This document shows positions 37,179 through 44,190 of a DNA stretch of 64,000 nucleotides, piece after piece (positions within the stretch are counted from its first letter, which is position 1; each line of letters opens with the position of its first letter). Location: contig NZ_JAGETV010000004.1 in the NCBI RefSeq assembly GCF_017571465.1, forward strand, positions 62,001 to 126,000. The letters are read 5' to 3'. The notes below the pieces were generated by a model. It did not search any database, had not been told where the DNA came from, and saw nothing but the letters and a program-made list of their open reading frames with translations. The stretch comes from Thiomicrorhabdus marina. Its GTDB lineage: Bacteria > Pseudomonadota > Gammaproteobacteria > Thiomicrospirales > Thiomicrospiraceae. The translations under genes and the position numbers were made by a program.

Positions 37179-38144
37179 CTAGCAAAAACGATTACTGATT
37201 AAATGATTCATCTCTAGTGATTGTTTGAGCAACCCTTTCTCTAACATTATTTGCTGTACTTCATTAGCAGCAATATGCAGACGGCTACCGAGTTGCAATA
37301 AGCGACAATTTTCTTGTCGATTTGGCAATCGAATCCCTTTAATGGAATGAATAACTTCCGTATAACCAATATTTTGATGAGAAGCAATACGGTGAATCGC
37401 ATCGCCGTAATTAACATTGATATATTGCAGTGCGGAAAAGTGCCCTGCAATAAGTTGCTTTAATTGTGACTGAATAGCAGGTAACCGATCTGTTCTCACC
37501 GCAAGAACGTCAAATATCATGTCTGGGAAATCTCGGCTATCAAGTAAAACTCGACCGGATTCCGCTGTTAATAGCGACGCTGTTGGTTCATAGGTGATCA
37601 CAGCATCAACCACTTCATTACGCCATAACGCCACTTGTTCTTCACCAACAGCGGCGTCTACAGGAATCACATTCTCTAAGCGTAACCCAGCTAATTGCAA
37701 AGATTTTTGTAACATTAGCGAACCAACGGTATTGGCTTCATAAGCAATACGCTTGCCGCGCAGATCACCTAATGTCCTAATGCTATCGCGGCTAATAAGT
37801 TTATCCGCACCGGCAGAAATATCAAAAACCAAAACAATTGTTAAATCAGTGCCTTGATCAAGAAGTGTGAGCACTTCATCCAATGTTAAGGCACCCGCAT
37901 CAAGAACACCATTTGCCAAGCTTTCGATAGTCGACGATGCACTTGCATTTCGAATAAGTTCAATATTGTTTCTGAAGTAACCAAGGTCTTGAGCCAACTG
38001 CAATGACTCATAGCCAATCCAAGGATGAACCCCGACCTTTATTGGAATTTTTTCTGAACAAGCAGGCAGGAATAGAGAAGCCACACCCAGCAAACTCTTT
38101 TTTAGAGCAGCTCTTCTTCCGATCACAATAAACTTCCCTATCAA
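37179..38144 (-). CDS. NMT1/SsuA-like solute-binding lipoprotein
   Basis: A 321-residue periplasmic binding protein of the NMT1/ThiY/SsuA type. The signal region contains GRRAALKKSLLGVASLFLPAC, where LFLPAC is a lipobox-like site placing a lipidated cysteine near residue 29, and the RR could be a twin-arginine remnant. The mature domain has IKVGVHPWIGYESLQLAQDLGYF, SSTIESLANGVLDAGALTLDEVL and GKRIAYEANTVGSLM. Ligands in this family include thiamine precursors, sulfonates, nitrate and bicarbonate. No permease or ATPase is adjacent, so it is an orphan here. It lies 134 bases from the attachment site of the leuZ element. Confidence 0.8.
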   Translation of the reverse strand: MIGKFIVIGRRAALKKSLLGVASLFLPACSEKIPIKVGVHPWIGYESLQLAQDLGYFRNNIELIRNASASSTIESLANGVLDAGALTLDEVLTLLDQGTDLTIVLVFDISAGADKLISRDSIRTLGDLRGKRIAYEANTVGSLMLQKSLQLAGLRLENVIPVDAAVGEEQVALWRNEVVDAVITYEPTASLLTAESGRVLLDSRDFPDMIFDVLAVRTDRLPAIQSQLKQLIAGHFSALQYINVNYGDAIHRIASHQNIGYTEVIHSIKGIRLPNRQENCRLLQLGSRLHIAANEVQQIMLEKGLLKQSLEMNHLISNRFC

Positions 38145-38278
38145 TAGTAAGCAAATAAAATATTACAGTAAGCGGTTGTTATAGAATTAATTGAAATCAA
38201 GCTACGTGCTTGCTAAACAGTCTAAATCAAAATCAGTGGATCTATGAGAAAAGCGATATGAAATTTTTTAGATAAATA

Positions 38279-38294
38279 AATGGTGCCCAGGGCC
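38279..38294. repeat. Left attachment repeat of leuZ element
   Basis: AATGGTGCCCAGGGCC is identical to bases 48550-48565 at the 3' end of tRNA-Leu, including the encoded CCA end. It marks the distal end of the element; beyond it the tRNA similarity stops at once. Confidence 0.9.
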
Positions 38295-38340
38295 TGCACC
38301 AAACCTGCCTATAAACAGGTAGCTTGAAGAGCAACACCTC

Positions 38341-38400
38341 AAATTTACCCCACTTTTTACCCCATTTAATCCAAATTTTTTAATCGCTATGTTTTACCCC
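38341..38400. promoter_or_regulatory. Arm-type TTTACCCC sites, left end
   Basis: TTTACCCC occurs at 38344-38351, 38356-38363 and 38393-38400. The first two lie in a 23-bp block (38341-38363) identical to 48403-48425 at the other end of the element. Shared short repeats inside both att ends are typical arm-type binding sites of tyrosine integrases. Confidence 0.65.
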
Positions 38401-38416
38401 CATTTGTTTTTTTTGA

Positions 38417-38444
38417 CGGGATTTAGCGGTTAATTCCGGTTATT
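38417..38444. repeat. Left copy of 28-bp inverted repeat
   Basis: A perfect 28-bp match, inverted, to 47021-47048; after a 2-base mismatch another TGGTA also matches. The two copies enclose all cargo from hicA to the 314-residue gene but exclude the integrase. Confidence 0.85.
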
Positions 38445-38481
38445 TTTGGTATTTTTCAAGGTCTGCACCCAGTTGTTTACA

Positions 38482-38491
38482 GTAGTACTAC
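38482..38491. promoter_or_regulatory. Palindromic operator candidate of hicAB
   Basis: GTAGTACTAC is a perfect 10-bp palindrome 20 bases before the hicA ATG. HicB antitoxins with a C-terminal DNA-binding domain repress their own promoter, so this is a likely operator. No ribosome binding site precedes the ATG, so hicA mRNA may be leaderless or nearly so. Confidence 0.5.
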
Positions 38492-38510
38492 AATTTAGTA
38501 CCATAATCAC

Positions 38511-38765
38511 ATGAAAGCCAAACACCGTAAAACCATAGAGTTAATTTTTAAGCGCCCAGTTAGTGCAAATATCAAGTGGAAGGATATTGAATCCCTTTTT
38601 ATTGCGCTCGGGGGTGAAGTCGAAGAACGTGAAGGCTCTCGGGTTGGCGTGTTTCTCTTTAATGAAGTGCGTATTTTCCACCGCCCCCACCCAACACCAG
38701 ATACGGATAAGGGCGCGGTTGCCAGTGTTAGGAAATGGCTTGAATTGAACGGGGTGAAACCATGA
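38511..38765 (+). CDS. hicA: HicA-family mRNA interferase toxin
   Basis: An 84-residue HicA toxin with a dsRNA-binding-like fold. It opens with KHRKTIELIFKRPVSANIKWKDIESL, has GGEVEEREGSRVGVFLF in the middle, and the histidine-bearing RIFHRPHPTPDTDKGAVASVRKWL, typical for the longer HicA group. HicA cleaves mRNA unless bound by HicB. It overlaps hicB by four bases (ATGA). It is the only plus-strand operon of the leuZ element, at the end away from the integrase, where it may stabilise the element or act in defence. Confidence 0.9.
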   Translation: MKAKHRKTIELIFKRPVSANIKWKDIESLFIALGGEVEEREGSRVGVFLFNEVRIFHRPHPTPDTDKGAVASVRKWLELNGVKP

Positions 38766-39097
38766 AGAACATTTTAGAAATTGACGGCTACAAAGCCCAC
38801 ATTGATTACGACCCAGATATTGAACTATTCCGCGGTGAATTTATCGGCCTAAATGGGGGCGCGGATTTTTACGCCTCAGATATTGAAGGTTTGAAAACTG
38901 AGGCTAGACAATCTCTAACCGCCTTTCTTGATATGTGCAAAGAAAAAGGCATTGAGCCTAAGAAACAATATTCAGGGCGTTTTAACGTGCGCATTGCCTC
39001 TGATCTGCACGAAAGAATTGCCGCTGTTGCCGTTGCTGAAAATAAAAGCCTTAACCAATTGATTGAAGAAAGCTTGTCTAAGGTCGTTTTAGGTTAA
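38762..39097 (+). CDS. hicB: HicB-family antitoxin
   Basis: A 111-residue antitoxin. Residues 1-65 form the partial RNase-H-like HicB fold (DGYKAHIDYDPDIELFRGEFIGL, then LKTEARQSLTAFLDMCKEKG), and residues 75-110 a ribbon-helix-helix DNA-binding domain (GRFNVRIASDLHERIAAVAVAENKSLNQLIEESL). It neutralises HicA and probably represses the operon through the palindrome at 38482-38491. It starts inside the hicA stop codon. Confidence 0.92.
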   Translation: MKNILEIDGYKAHIDYDPDIELFRGEFIGLNGGADFYASDIEGLKTEARQSLTAFLDMCKEKGIEPKKQYSGRFNVRIASDLHERIAAVAVAENKSLNQLIEESLSKVVLG

Positions 39098-39394
39098 ACC
39101 GTTTCCATATTGTTCAAATGCTATAGAATGGCACTTAATGGGAAATGAGGCGTGGGAATTTTCGGAGTCCACGCTACCCCGTTCACTTTGTGAACTTGCT
39201 GTATTGTCGTGAACTTCTCGGCATTATGGAGGGACGTCCGGCCTCCCGTTTCTCATTACTGGCAATCCTGCGCTTGCTGGATTGCTTTTTAATTAGCTTT
39301 TAGGTGGGGTTACCCACTCTGTGGAGTTCTTTGCATAACGGTACACAGGCATAGGCGATTTAATTCTGCGGAATGGCCGCCTTTTTTATGACAG
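39098..39394 (+). ncRNA. Hairpin-rich region after hicB, candidate small RNA
   Basis: 297 bp without a gene between convergent hicB and the RusA gene. On the plus strand several stems follow each other: GCGTGG/CCACGC (39150-39174), GTTCAC/GTGAAC (39181-39195), GGAGG/CCTCC (39228-39246), then an intrinsic terminator GCAATCC/GGATTGC plus T5 (39262-39290) and a second short GCGG/CCGC hairpin plus T6 (39368-39387). The density of stems and two terminators suggests a structured transcript; it may be only the hicAB 3' end. No promoter was confirmed. Confidence 0.4.
39262..39290 (+). terminator. Intrinsic terminator downstream of hicAB
   Basis: A 7-bp stem (GCAATCC/GGATTGC) with a 10-base loop is followed by T5-AATT on the plus strand. 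It would end hicAB or a small RNA. Confidence 0.7.
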
Positions 39395-39775
39395 CTAATC
39401 ATTCACTTCTCTAAGCAAAATTTCACAATAACCGGACTTATCAGGGTCTTTGCCGTGGCGTTGCACCGTTAGCCGGTCTATTTGCCCATCGTCCAGAATT
39501 AGACCGCCATCCTGTAAAGCATCAAGCACCGGCTTAACGCGGTTATCAATATCAAACGCCCGTCTATTGGGTGGATAGAGTCCGATAGTGACCGATAATC
39601 GGCATTTAAGCCCCTCTCCATGTAGATTTAGGGCTTTGAGTTGTTGGGCTACCAGTTTCTTAAACAACCTGCCCTTGGCGCTTAAATAGATCACGGTACC
39701 GGCACGGCGGTAATAGGTATTTGCCGTGGGAGGCCATGCAATCACAAAGCTGTATTCACGACTCAATCGCTTCAC
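39395..39775 (-). CDS. RusA-family Holliday junction resolvase
   Basis: A 126-residue RusA-like endonuclease. RusA cuts Holliday junctions and is common in lambdoid phages. It shows AWPPTANTYYRRAG, YLSAKGRLFKK, and the acidic active-site blocks NRRAFDIDNRVKPVLDAL and LILDDGQIDRLTVQRH. The start is GTG and overlaps the upstream coiled-coil gene by 20 bases; a TTG three codons in has a better placed GAGG. It is the last gene of the minus-strand operon of the leuZ element and would resolve recombination intermediates made by the SSB/annealing genes upstream. Confidence 0.9.
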   Translation of the reverse strand: MKRLSREYSFVIAWPPTANTYYRRAGTVIYLSAKGRLFKKLVAQQLKALNLHGEGLKCRLSVTIGLYPPNRRAFDIDNRVKPVLDALQDGGLILDDGQIDRLTVQRHGKDPDKSGYCEILLREVND

Positions 39776-40019
39776 CCTCGCAACGTAGATAGCTTTCGAT
39801 AAGATTAAGCCGGTTTCGAGTGCGTAATAACTCCCCCTCTATCGCCTTGTTTTCTTCCAACTTGATAAAGATTTGCTCTTTGAGCACCTTGGTAAGTTCA
39901 TCTAGCCGCGCGTTATGTTCTTCAAGCTGTGATACTCGTTGAAATAGTTGTGCTATCGGTTCACTTGTTGCGGCATTGCAGGCCGCTTTAATCGCTTGTA
40001 GGTCGTTATCGGTCATCAT
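39756..40019 (-). CDS. Small coiled-coil hypothetical protein
   Basis: An 87-residue soluble protein that is nearly all helical, with a heptad-like centre (RVSQLEEHNARLDELTKVLKE and more). It lies between the Gp157-like gene (8 bases upstream) and the RusA gene (20-base overlap) on the minus strand, so it belongs to the replication operon. No family was recognised and no function is proposed; phage operons often contain such short coiled-coil genes. Confidence 0.65.
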   Translation of the reverse strand: MMTDNDLQAIKAACNAATSEPIAQLFQRVSQLEEHNARLDELTKVLKEQIFIKLEENKAIEGELLRTRNRLNLIESYLRCEGEAIES

Positions 40020-40027
40020 TGCGCCCC

Positions 40028-40531
40028 CTACTTGATTCTTAGGCTTGGTTTGCTCGTTGTCAGGCGTGCACCGGCAATCTCTAGCCCATCCTTTAACGCC
40101 TTGGTTAAGGCGGCCTTATCCGGTTTTATTTCGGTCTTAACGCTCATGTATTCATCCGGTAGCGCGGCTTCGTCTGTTACTTCACAGATAGCACGGCCTT
40201 TTACCAGTGAAATAGTGAATAGCGGGCTTTCAATCTTGGTGATTTCACTGGCTTCCATGTTGTTGCGTAAATAGTCTTTTAACGCCGTCTGTCGATTAAC
40301 AATGGTTTTTTTACGGGCTTGCAGGCGTTTGATTTCGGCATCAATCGCGGTGGTGTTCGCCCCCAATGTTTCAGCAACCTTTACTAAGGCTTCTGCCTTG
40401 TCGTTAAACTGCATTTGCAGGGCTTCCATCGTATCGGCTATAGCTAATGCAAAACTCTGATCGTCTTCCACTTCAAAGGCTAGGTGTGACAGTTCGTTTA
40501 GTTCGGTTGTTAGTTCATAGAGTTTGGTCAT
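40028..40531 (-). CDS. Siphovirus Gp157-like protein
   Basis: A 167-residue protein with a long helical first half (LYELTTELNELSHLAFEVEDD, then AEIKRLQARKKTIVNRQTALKDYLRNNME) and a C-terminal domain containing LFTISLVKGR and KTEIKPDKAALTKALKDG, the layout of the Siphovirus Gp157 family. That family usually sits in phage recombination modules; its biochemical role is not settled. The start at 40531 is chosen for AAGGA nine bases ahead; an ATG 14 codons upstream is at the stop of the previous gene. It lies after the annealing-like gene and before RusA. Confidence 0.8.
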   Translation of the reverse strand: MTKLYELTTELNELSHLAFEVEDDQSFALAIADTMEALQMQFNDKAEALVKVAETLGANTTAIDAEIKRLQARKKTIVNRQTALKDYLRNNMEASEITKIESPLFTISLVKGRAICEVTDEAALPDEYMSVKTEIKPDKAALTKALKDGLEIAGARLTTSKPSLRIK

Positions 40532-40572
40532 TTTCTTATTCCTTTCCGGTCTTTCTGTAGGGTGTGGGGGCA

Positions 40573-41361
40573 TTAATGTGCCGCCGTTGTTACATTGCCT
40601 TGATTTGACATTAATTCGCCGTGTACGGCCTTAGAATCAGTCGTTTCTTGATTGGGTTTTGATTCGTCTGTTACGGCTTCAATTTCGGCCTTGCGTTTAT
40701 CCTTGGCGCGTTCAAGTTTGATTAGCCATTGATTCGCTTTTTTCAAATTGGCCTTTCTTACCGCCATCGTATAAAGCCCCTTAAGTTCTCCCATACTGGG
40801 GGCGGCGGTCACTCGTTCCAGTAGATCCGCCATTTCTGACTCAAAGGCCTGTGCCTGTTTGAGTTTTTCCGCTTCATGGTCAATGGCCTTTTCTGCCTTG
40901 GCCTCTTGCGCACGGTGCTCTGTGTAGTGCACGTCCTCAAACATCCCTAGGTAAACGTCTGCATTGAATCCAGGCTTTGAAAGCGCCTTGCTTAGGGTGT
41001 TGGTTTCCAGTTTCTTGAGTGCGTCCGCGTCCACAAATTCACCGTTTCGGGTTTGCTGTCGAATATGAATGGCGTTACCGATTTCAAACGCGCCCCACGG
41101 GTACCAGAAAACAGCCTTGAGCGTTACCAGTCCTAACGACTCCACTAGGCTGTAATCGTGCTCAATGTCTTTAAGTCCCCATGTCGAACCGTATAGACCG
41201 AAAACCTTAGTCGCGGTCTTGAGTTGGTACATCGGGTCAATGGAGGTAAAGCCGCCGCGTTGCTTACTGAATTTGGTGAAATCAGGGTCGGTCTTACTGA
41301 CTGAATCCCATAACGCCAAATTATCGGCCTGCATTGCGTATTGTTGCTGTGTTGGTTGCAT
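40573..41361 (-). CDS. Putative phage ssDNA-annealing/recombination protein
   Basis: A 262-residue protein. The first 150 residues include LWDSVSKTDPDFTKFSKQRG, TSIDPMYQLKTATKVFGLYGSTWGLKD and ALSKPGFNADVYLGMFED, a pattern seen in phage proteins lying beside SSB and probably related to Rad52/Sak-like annealing proteins. The remainder is helical and charged. The annealing role is inferred mainly from context: SSB is immediately upstream, Gp157 and RusA downstream. The residue pattern alone does not prove it. Confidence 0.55.
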   Translation of the reverse strand: MQPTQQQYAMQADNLALWDSVSKTDPDFTKFSKQRGGFTSIDPMYQLKTATKVFGLYGSTWGLKDIEHDYSLVESLGLVTLKAVFWYPWGAFEIGNAIHIRQQTRNGEFVDADALKKLETNTLSKALSKPGFNADVYLGMFEDVHYTEHRAQEAKAEKAIDHEAEKLKQAQAFESEMADLLERVTAAPSMGELKGLYTMAVRKANLKKANQWLIKLERAKDKRKAEIEAVTDESKPNQETTDSKAVHGELMSNQGNVTTAAH

Positions 41362-41374
41362 CGTTCACCCCCTG

Positions 41375-41893
41375 CTAAAAATTCACGTCATCGTCTTCAA
41401 AATCGTTATAACCGCCATTCACCGTGGGCGGTTGTTGATTCTGATAGGCGGCTTGGTGTTGTGGATTGTGAAAGCCGTTTTGATTGGATTGCATAGAATG
41501 CCCTGTATGCCCTCCGTTTTGGTTTTGGCTATGGTTACCCATGTTTGGTGGTGTTTGAGGCGTGTACCCCTGTTTATTTTCGTTTCTTACCTGTTTTGTG
41601 CTGTTCTTACCGGCAATCCCCTCAAGGGTAATTTGCATTTGCTCCACTTCTTGGTTTTGCTGATTGGTGTAGCTGTTGATCTTGAGCGTACCGGCCACGT
41701 TTACGCCGTCCCCCTTGGAATAGGTCATTAACTCGTTAGCGACTTCACCAAAGGCAACCAGTGACAAGGCTAGGTCTTTGGAGTCCTCCCCCAACTTGGC
41801 AAACCCAAAACCGGTAGCCATGAAATTGTTGTTTCGAGTCGTTCGGCTCTGAGGCTCTTTTGCTAATCGAATGTTTGCGCTAATGAAAGCCAT
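41375..41893 (-). CDS. Single-stranded DNA-binding protein (phage-type)
   Basis: A 172-residue SSB-like protein. Residues 1-100 form an OB-fold (ISANIRLAKEPQSRTTRNN, FMATGFGFAKLGEDSKDLALSLVAFG, KGDGVNVAGTLKINSY). A Q/N/G-rich disordered linker follows, and the acidic tip ends DFEDDDVNF, close to the DDDIPF-type tail through which SSBs recruit partners. The start at 41893 has GAGGA upstream; another start 16 codons earlier has none and gives an atypical N-terminus. It heads the recombination part of the operon; about 225 bases of non-coding, repeat-rich DNA separate it from the replication genes. Confidence 0.88.
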   Translation of the reverse strand: MAFISANIRLAKEPQSRTTRNNNFMATGFGFAKLGEDSKDLALSLVAFGEVANELMTYSKGDGVNVAGTLKINSYTNQQNQEVEQMQITLEGIAGKNSTKQVRNENKQGYTPQTPPNMGNHSQNQNGGHTGHSMQSNQNGFHNPQHQAAYQNQQPPTVNGGYNDFEDDDVNF

Positions 41894-42118
41894 TTTTTTA
41901 ATCCTCGTTTCAATTACTAATTTCAGTTTGATTAGTAGCAATTCAGTAGATGACCACTTACCCTAAACTTTAGTATCTCTAGCTTTTTTCTCCCCCCTAG
42001 ATGGATACTAGAAGATATACAGTTTCTGTATCTATGACCTCTCTAAAAACCCCGTTTTAAAGTACAGTTTCTGTATCTATGATCGGGTGATGACTTTCCA
42101 TAGATACAGTTCCTGTAG
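41894..42118. promoter_or_regulatory. Repeat-rich gap before ssb
   Basis: Between the winged-helix gene and ssb, the motif TACAGTTTCTGTA (or ACAGTTCCTGTA) recurs at about 42,017, 42,063, 42,105 and, inside the end of the upstream gene, 42,128, each followed or preceded by TCTA-T-GA-like bases. The core ACAGTTTCTGT is an imperfect dyad. Four copies in about 125 bp suggest an operator or replication-protein binding site. Confidence 0.55.
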
Positions 42119-42562
42119 CTAGATAGATACAGTTTCTGTACAGGAGGGGTTATTATTTTCTAAGTGATTTATCCCTAAAGTTTTGCCTACTAATTCACGT
42201 GCTGTTGGGTCATATTTGTAACTGGGTTTTTCATCAATTCTGAGCCATGTAACAGCAAATAAAGAGCACGTTTTAGGGAAAAATCCCTGTCTGGTTTTGT
42301 AGAGCAAGCCAGAATTAATTAACTCATCTATACACTTTTGAAGAGTTACAGGGGACTTCCAACCTCTGGCCTTAAAAATATTAAAAGAGGCCTGTAGGTC
42401 ACCGTTATTCCCACCTTTGAATTGGTCACAAATCTGAGTCAAAAGTTTTGCGGCATTGCCGCTTAAGCCTTGGTAGTTTTTTGAGTTAATGACACTTGAC
42501 GGCATTTTAAAAAACGCACCGTGCGCCTTTCTTCCCTTAGCATTTCCCTGTTTACTTGTCAT
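42119..42562 (-). CDS. Winged-helix protein, replication-type (paralogue B)
   Basis: A 147-residue basic protein. Its central 90 residues (FFKMPSSVINSKNYQGLSGN through RGWKSPVTLQKCIDELINSGLL) form a winged helix-turn-helix that is clearly related to the C-terminal half of the gene just upstream: both share LSxxAKxLLxxIxxQ, GxNNGxL, RGWKSxxTxxKxxDEL and SGL. The start at 42562 follows AGGG and does not overlap the upstream gene; an ATG 14 codons earlier would. Role inferred: DNA binding in replication initiation or operon control. TACAGTTTCTGTA repeats overlap its 3' end. Confidence 0.7.
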   Translation of the reverse strand: MTSKQGNAKGRKAHGAFFKMPSSVINSKNYQGLSGNAAKLLTQICDQFKGGNNGDLQASFNIFKARGWKSPVTLQKCIDELINSGLLYKTRQGFFPKTCSLFAVTWLRIDEKPSYKYDPTARELVGKTLGINHLENNNPSCTETVSI

Positions 42563-42573
42563 GCAGTGCCCTA

Positions 42574-43182
42574 CTAAATTGCTCTTTGTTGGCGGTCTAC
42601 CCACGTTAGGCCGTAGTTATTCGGCTCCCCGTATCTTGTGCTTTTGACGCAGAAAGCAAGGCCGCTATAAACCAGTTCATCAAGATGTTTTTTAATGGTG
42701 TTTTTGGACTTCCAACCGCGCCCCTTTAGTTCTTTGTGCGTTGCAGTTAATTCACCATTATTTGAGCCGTCATACTGGTTAATAAGTTCCCATAGCAAAG
42801 CCTTTGCCCCATGACTCAAGTTCTCGTATTTCTTTAACCCTAAGAGGCGTTTCGTTACGATGATCGTTTTCTCGGGGTTGTCTTTCGGCTTAATCTGCTC
42901 CCATCCGTTAGCCTTTGCCATCGCTACAAATTGCATAAAATCCGCTCGTGTTACAGGTTGGGGGCGGTTTAAAACGTAGTCCGTAAATTCGACCTCTGAA
43001 AAATCACGGTCATCAATCCAGTAAAAAACAACCAAGTGCGCGCCCCGTCCGTAAATTCTGCTGATACAACTAAAAAGCGTATCTTTTTGCTCTCTGTCTA
43101 TCCCTCTAGGGATATAGGTAAGCATTCGTTCAAGCTGTTCAACCGGCGGCGGTGTATCAGGTCTCACAATTCCCCCTCCCAA
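42574..43182 (-). CDS. PriCT-like plus winged-helix protein (paralogue A)
   Basis: A 202-residue two-domain protein. Residues 10-95 (VEQLERMLTYIPRGIDREQKD, ending in MAKANGWEQI) resemble the PriCT-2 domain found at the C-terminus of phage and plasmid primase-polymerases. Residues 105-200 are a winged helix-turn-helix paralogous to the next gene downstream. No primase or helicase active site is present. The gene overlaps the upstream PriCT-only gene by 19 bases. It looks like part of a split replication initiator, a reading that is inference. Confidence 0.6.
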   Translation of the reverse strand: MGGGIVRPDTPPPVEQLERMLTYIPRGIDREQKDTLFSCISRIYGRGAHLVVFYWIDDRDFSEVEFTDYVLNRPQPVTRADFMQFVAMAKANGWEQIKPKDNPEKTIIVTKRLLGLKKYENLSHGAKALLWELINQYDGSNNGELTATHKELKGRGWKSKNTIKKHLDELVYSGLAFCVKSTRYGEPNNYGLTWVDRQQRAI

Positions 43183-43442
43183 CCGTTTGCCTTAGCTTCA
43201 AAGTACAAACCGACACAGTTCACACCGTCCACCGGCTGTATGTTTTGCCAAGTCGTAGAGAAACTCGCTGAATGGAAATTAGGTGCGCGTCTAGCCCATT
43301 GGTGGGCGGCTGTCTTACCGCTGATACCAAACTCGGATTTAATCGCCGTCAGTATGGCTAGAAATCGGTTGTGGTCGTTCGGTATCGGGGTATAATCGAG
43401 AACGCCTTCAAGCTGTTGGGGAGTTAGTGCTTTGCTTTGCAT
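43164..43442 (-). CDS. Stand-alone PriCT-2-like domain protein
   Basis: A 92-residue protein that consists only of a PriCT-2-like domain: LTPQQLEGVLDYTPIPND, FLAILTAIKSEFGISGKTAA, WARRAPNFHSASFSTTWQNI and the closing AKANGWEGEL. In most elements this domain is fused to a primase or helicase; here it stands alone and overlaps both neighbours (19 bases on each side). It may bind DNA or a host primase. The assignment rests on pattern memory, with no active site to confirm it. Confidence 0.6.
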   Translation of the reverse strand: MQSKALTPQQLEGVLDYTPIPNDHNRFLAILTAIKSEFGISGKTAAHQWARRAPNFHSASFSTTWQNIQPVDGVNCVGLYFEAKANGWEGEL

Positions 43443-43924
43443 GGTGCTTCCTCCCCATCATCTTTCAAACTCGCAAAACTCTTGAGCATTTGCCCCTTTA
43501 CCGCTAGATAAATATCTTCATCCATCAAAACGGCGGCCTCTCTTGCAAGGGCTTGGCTAAGCGGTTCAATCAACTGGAACAGTCGTAAAGCGTTCTTTAG
43601 GCGGTCAATTTCAAATTTCGTGTCTTCCTCTGATAACTCAATGACATTCATCAAATCAGATAGGCTTAAATCCTTGCCATGTGTTGCGCCGTAATTCAGG
43701 CCGCCTTGTAGCTTTCCTAGGCTAATGATTGTGTAAGTGAGCGCGTCCTCAATCTCTTTAAGTGCCAATTTGCGCAAGGTAAACGCCGCTTGGTATTCTT
43801 CAAGAGAAGTGAATAAAGGCTCTCTATTGTCGATGCGCTTTTGTAGTTCGGCCTCGGTGATCGTGCCGTCCAAAACGTCAAAATTCACCTTGCGCACTAA
43901 TTCCGCAAATTTAAGCCAGTCCAT
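43424..43924 (-). CDS. Hypothetical helical protein of the leuZ element
   Basis: A 166-residue soluble, acidic, helical protein (WLKFAELVRKVNFDVLDGTITEAEL near the start, LSEEDTKFEIDRLKNALRLFQLIEPLSQAL later). It overlaps the PriCT-like gene by 19 bases and shares its start base with the stop of the next gene upstream, so it belongs to the tightly packed minus-strand operon. No family was recognised and no function is proposed. Confidence 0.7.
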   Translation of the reverse strand: MDWLKFAELVRKVNFDVLDGTITEAELQKRIDNREPLFTSLEEYQAAFTLRKLALKEIEDALTYTIISLGKLQGGLNYGATHGKDLSLSDLMNVIELSEEDTKFEIDRLKNALRLFQLIEPLSQALAREAAVLMDEDIYLAVKGQMLKSFASLKDDGEEAPCKAKH

Positions 43925-44190
43925 TACGCCCCCTCGTATTCTGATTCAGGTGCAATAATCTCTAGCAGTTCGCGGCTATCCATTGCTAAACGGTTTAGGT
44001 GGTAGGCGTGGTCGCTTACTTTGACCTGTTGAGCGGTGGTATGCAGTGACATATCGGAAATATCGCAACTAATCGCTCTGATTGCGGTTAGGTTGTCAGC
44101 TAGCATAAGGCGGCTAAGTTCGGCCAATTCTTGGCGGTCTTGCGGTTCTTTGGCGTTGTAGAGTTCGGCAAACTGAATTAAACGGCTCAT
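43924..44190 (-). CDS. Small hypothetical helical protein
   Basis: An 88-residue protein, largely helical (RLIQFAELYNAKEPQDRQELAELSRLM). The start at 44190 overlaps the stop of the upstream gene (TAATG), a typical coupled start; the frame is open further upstream, but that part lies inside the other gene. The family is unknown. It is the second gene of the operon after the structured leader. Confidence 0.65.
   Translation of the reverse strand: MSRLIQFAELYNAKEPQDRQELAELSRLMLADNLTAIRAISCDISDMSLHTTAQQVKVSDHAYHLNRLAMDSRELLEIIAPESEYEGA

Noticed and set aside
38279-38345. Second tRNA gene near 38.3 kb
   Set aside because: Only the last 14 tRNA bases are present; the rest does not fold as a tRNA. 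It is the att duplicate.
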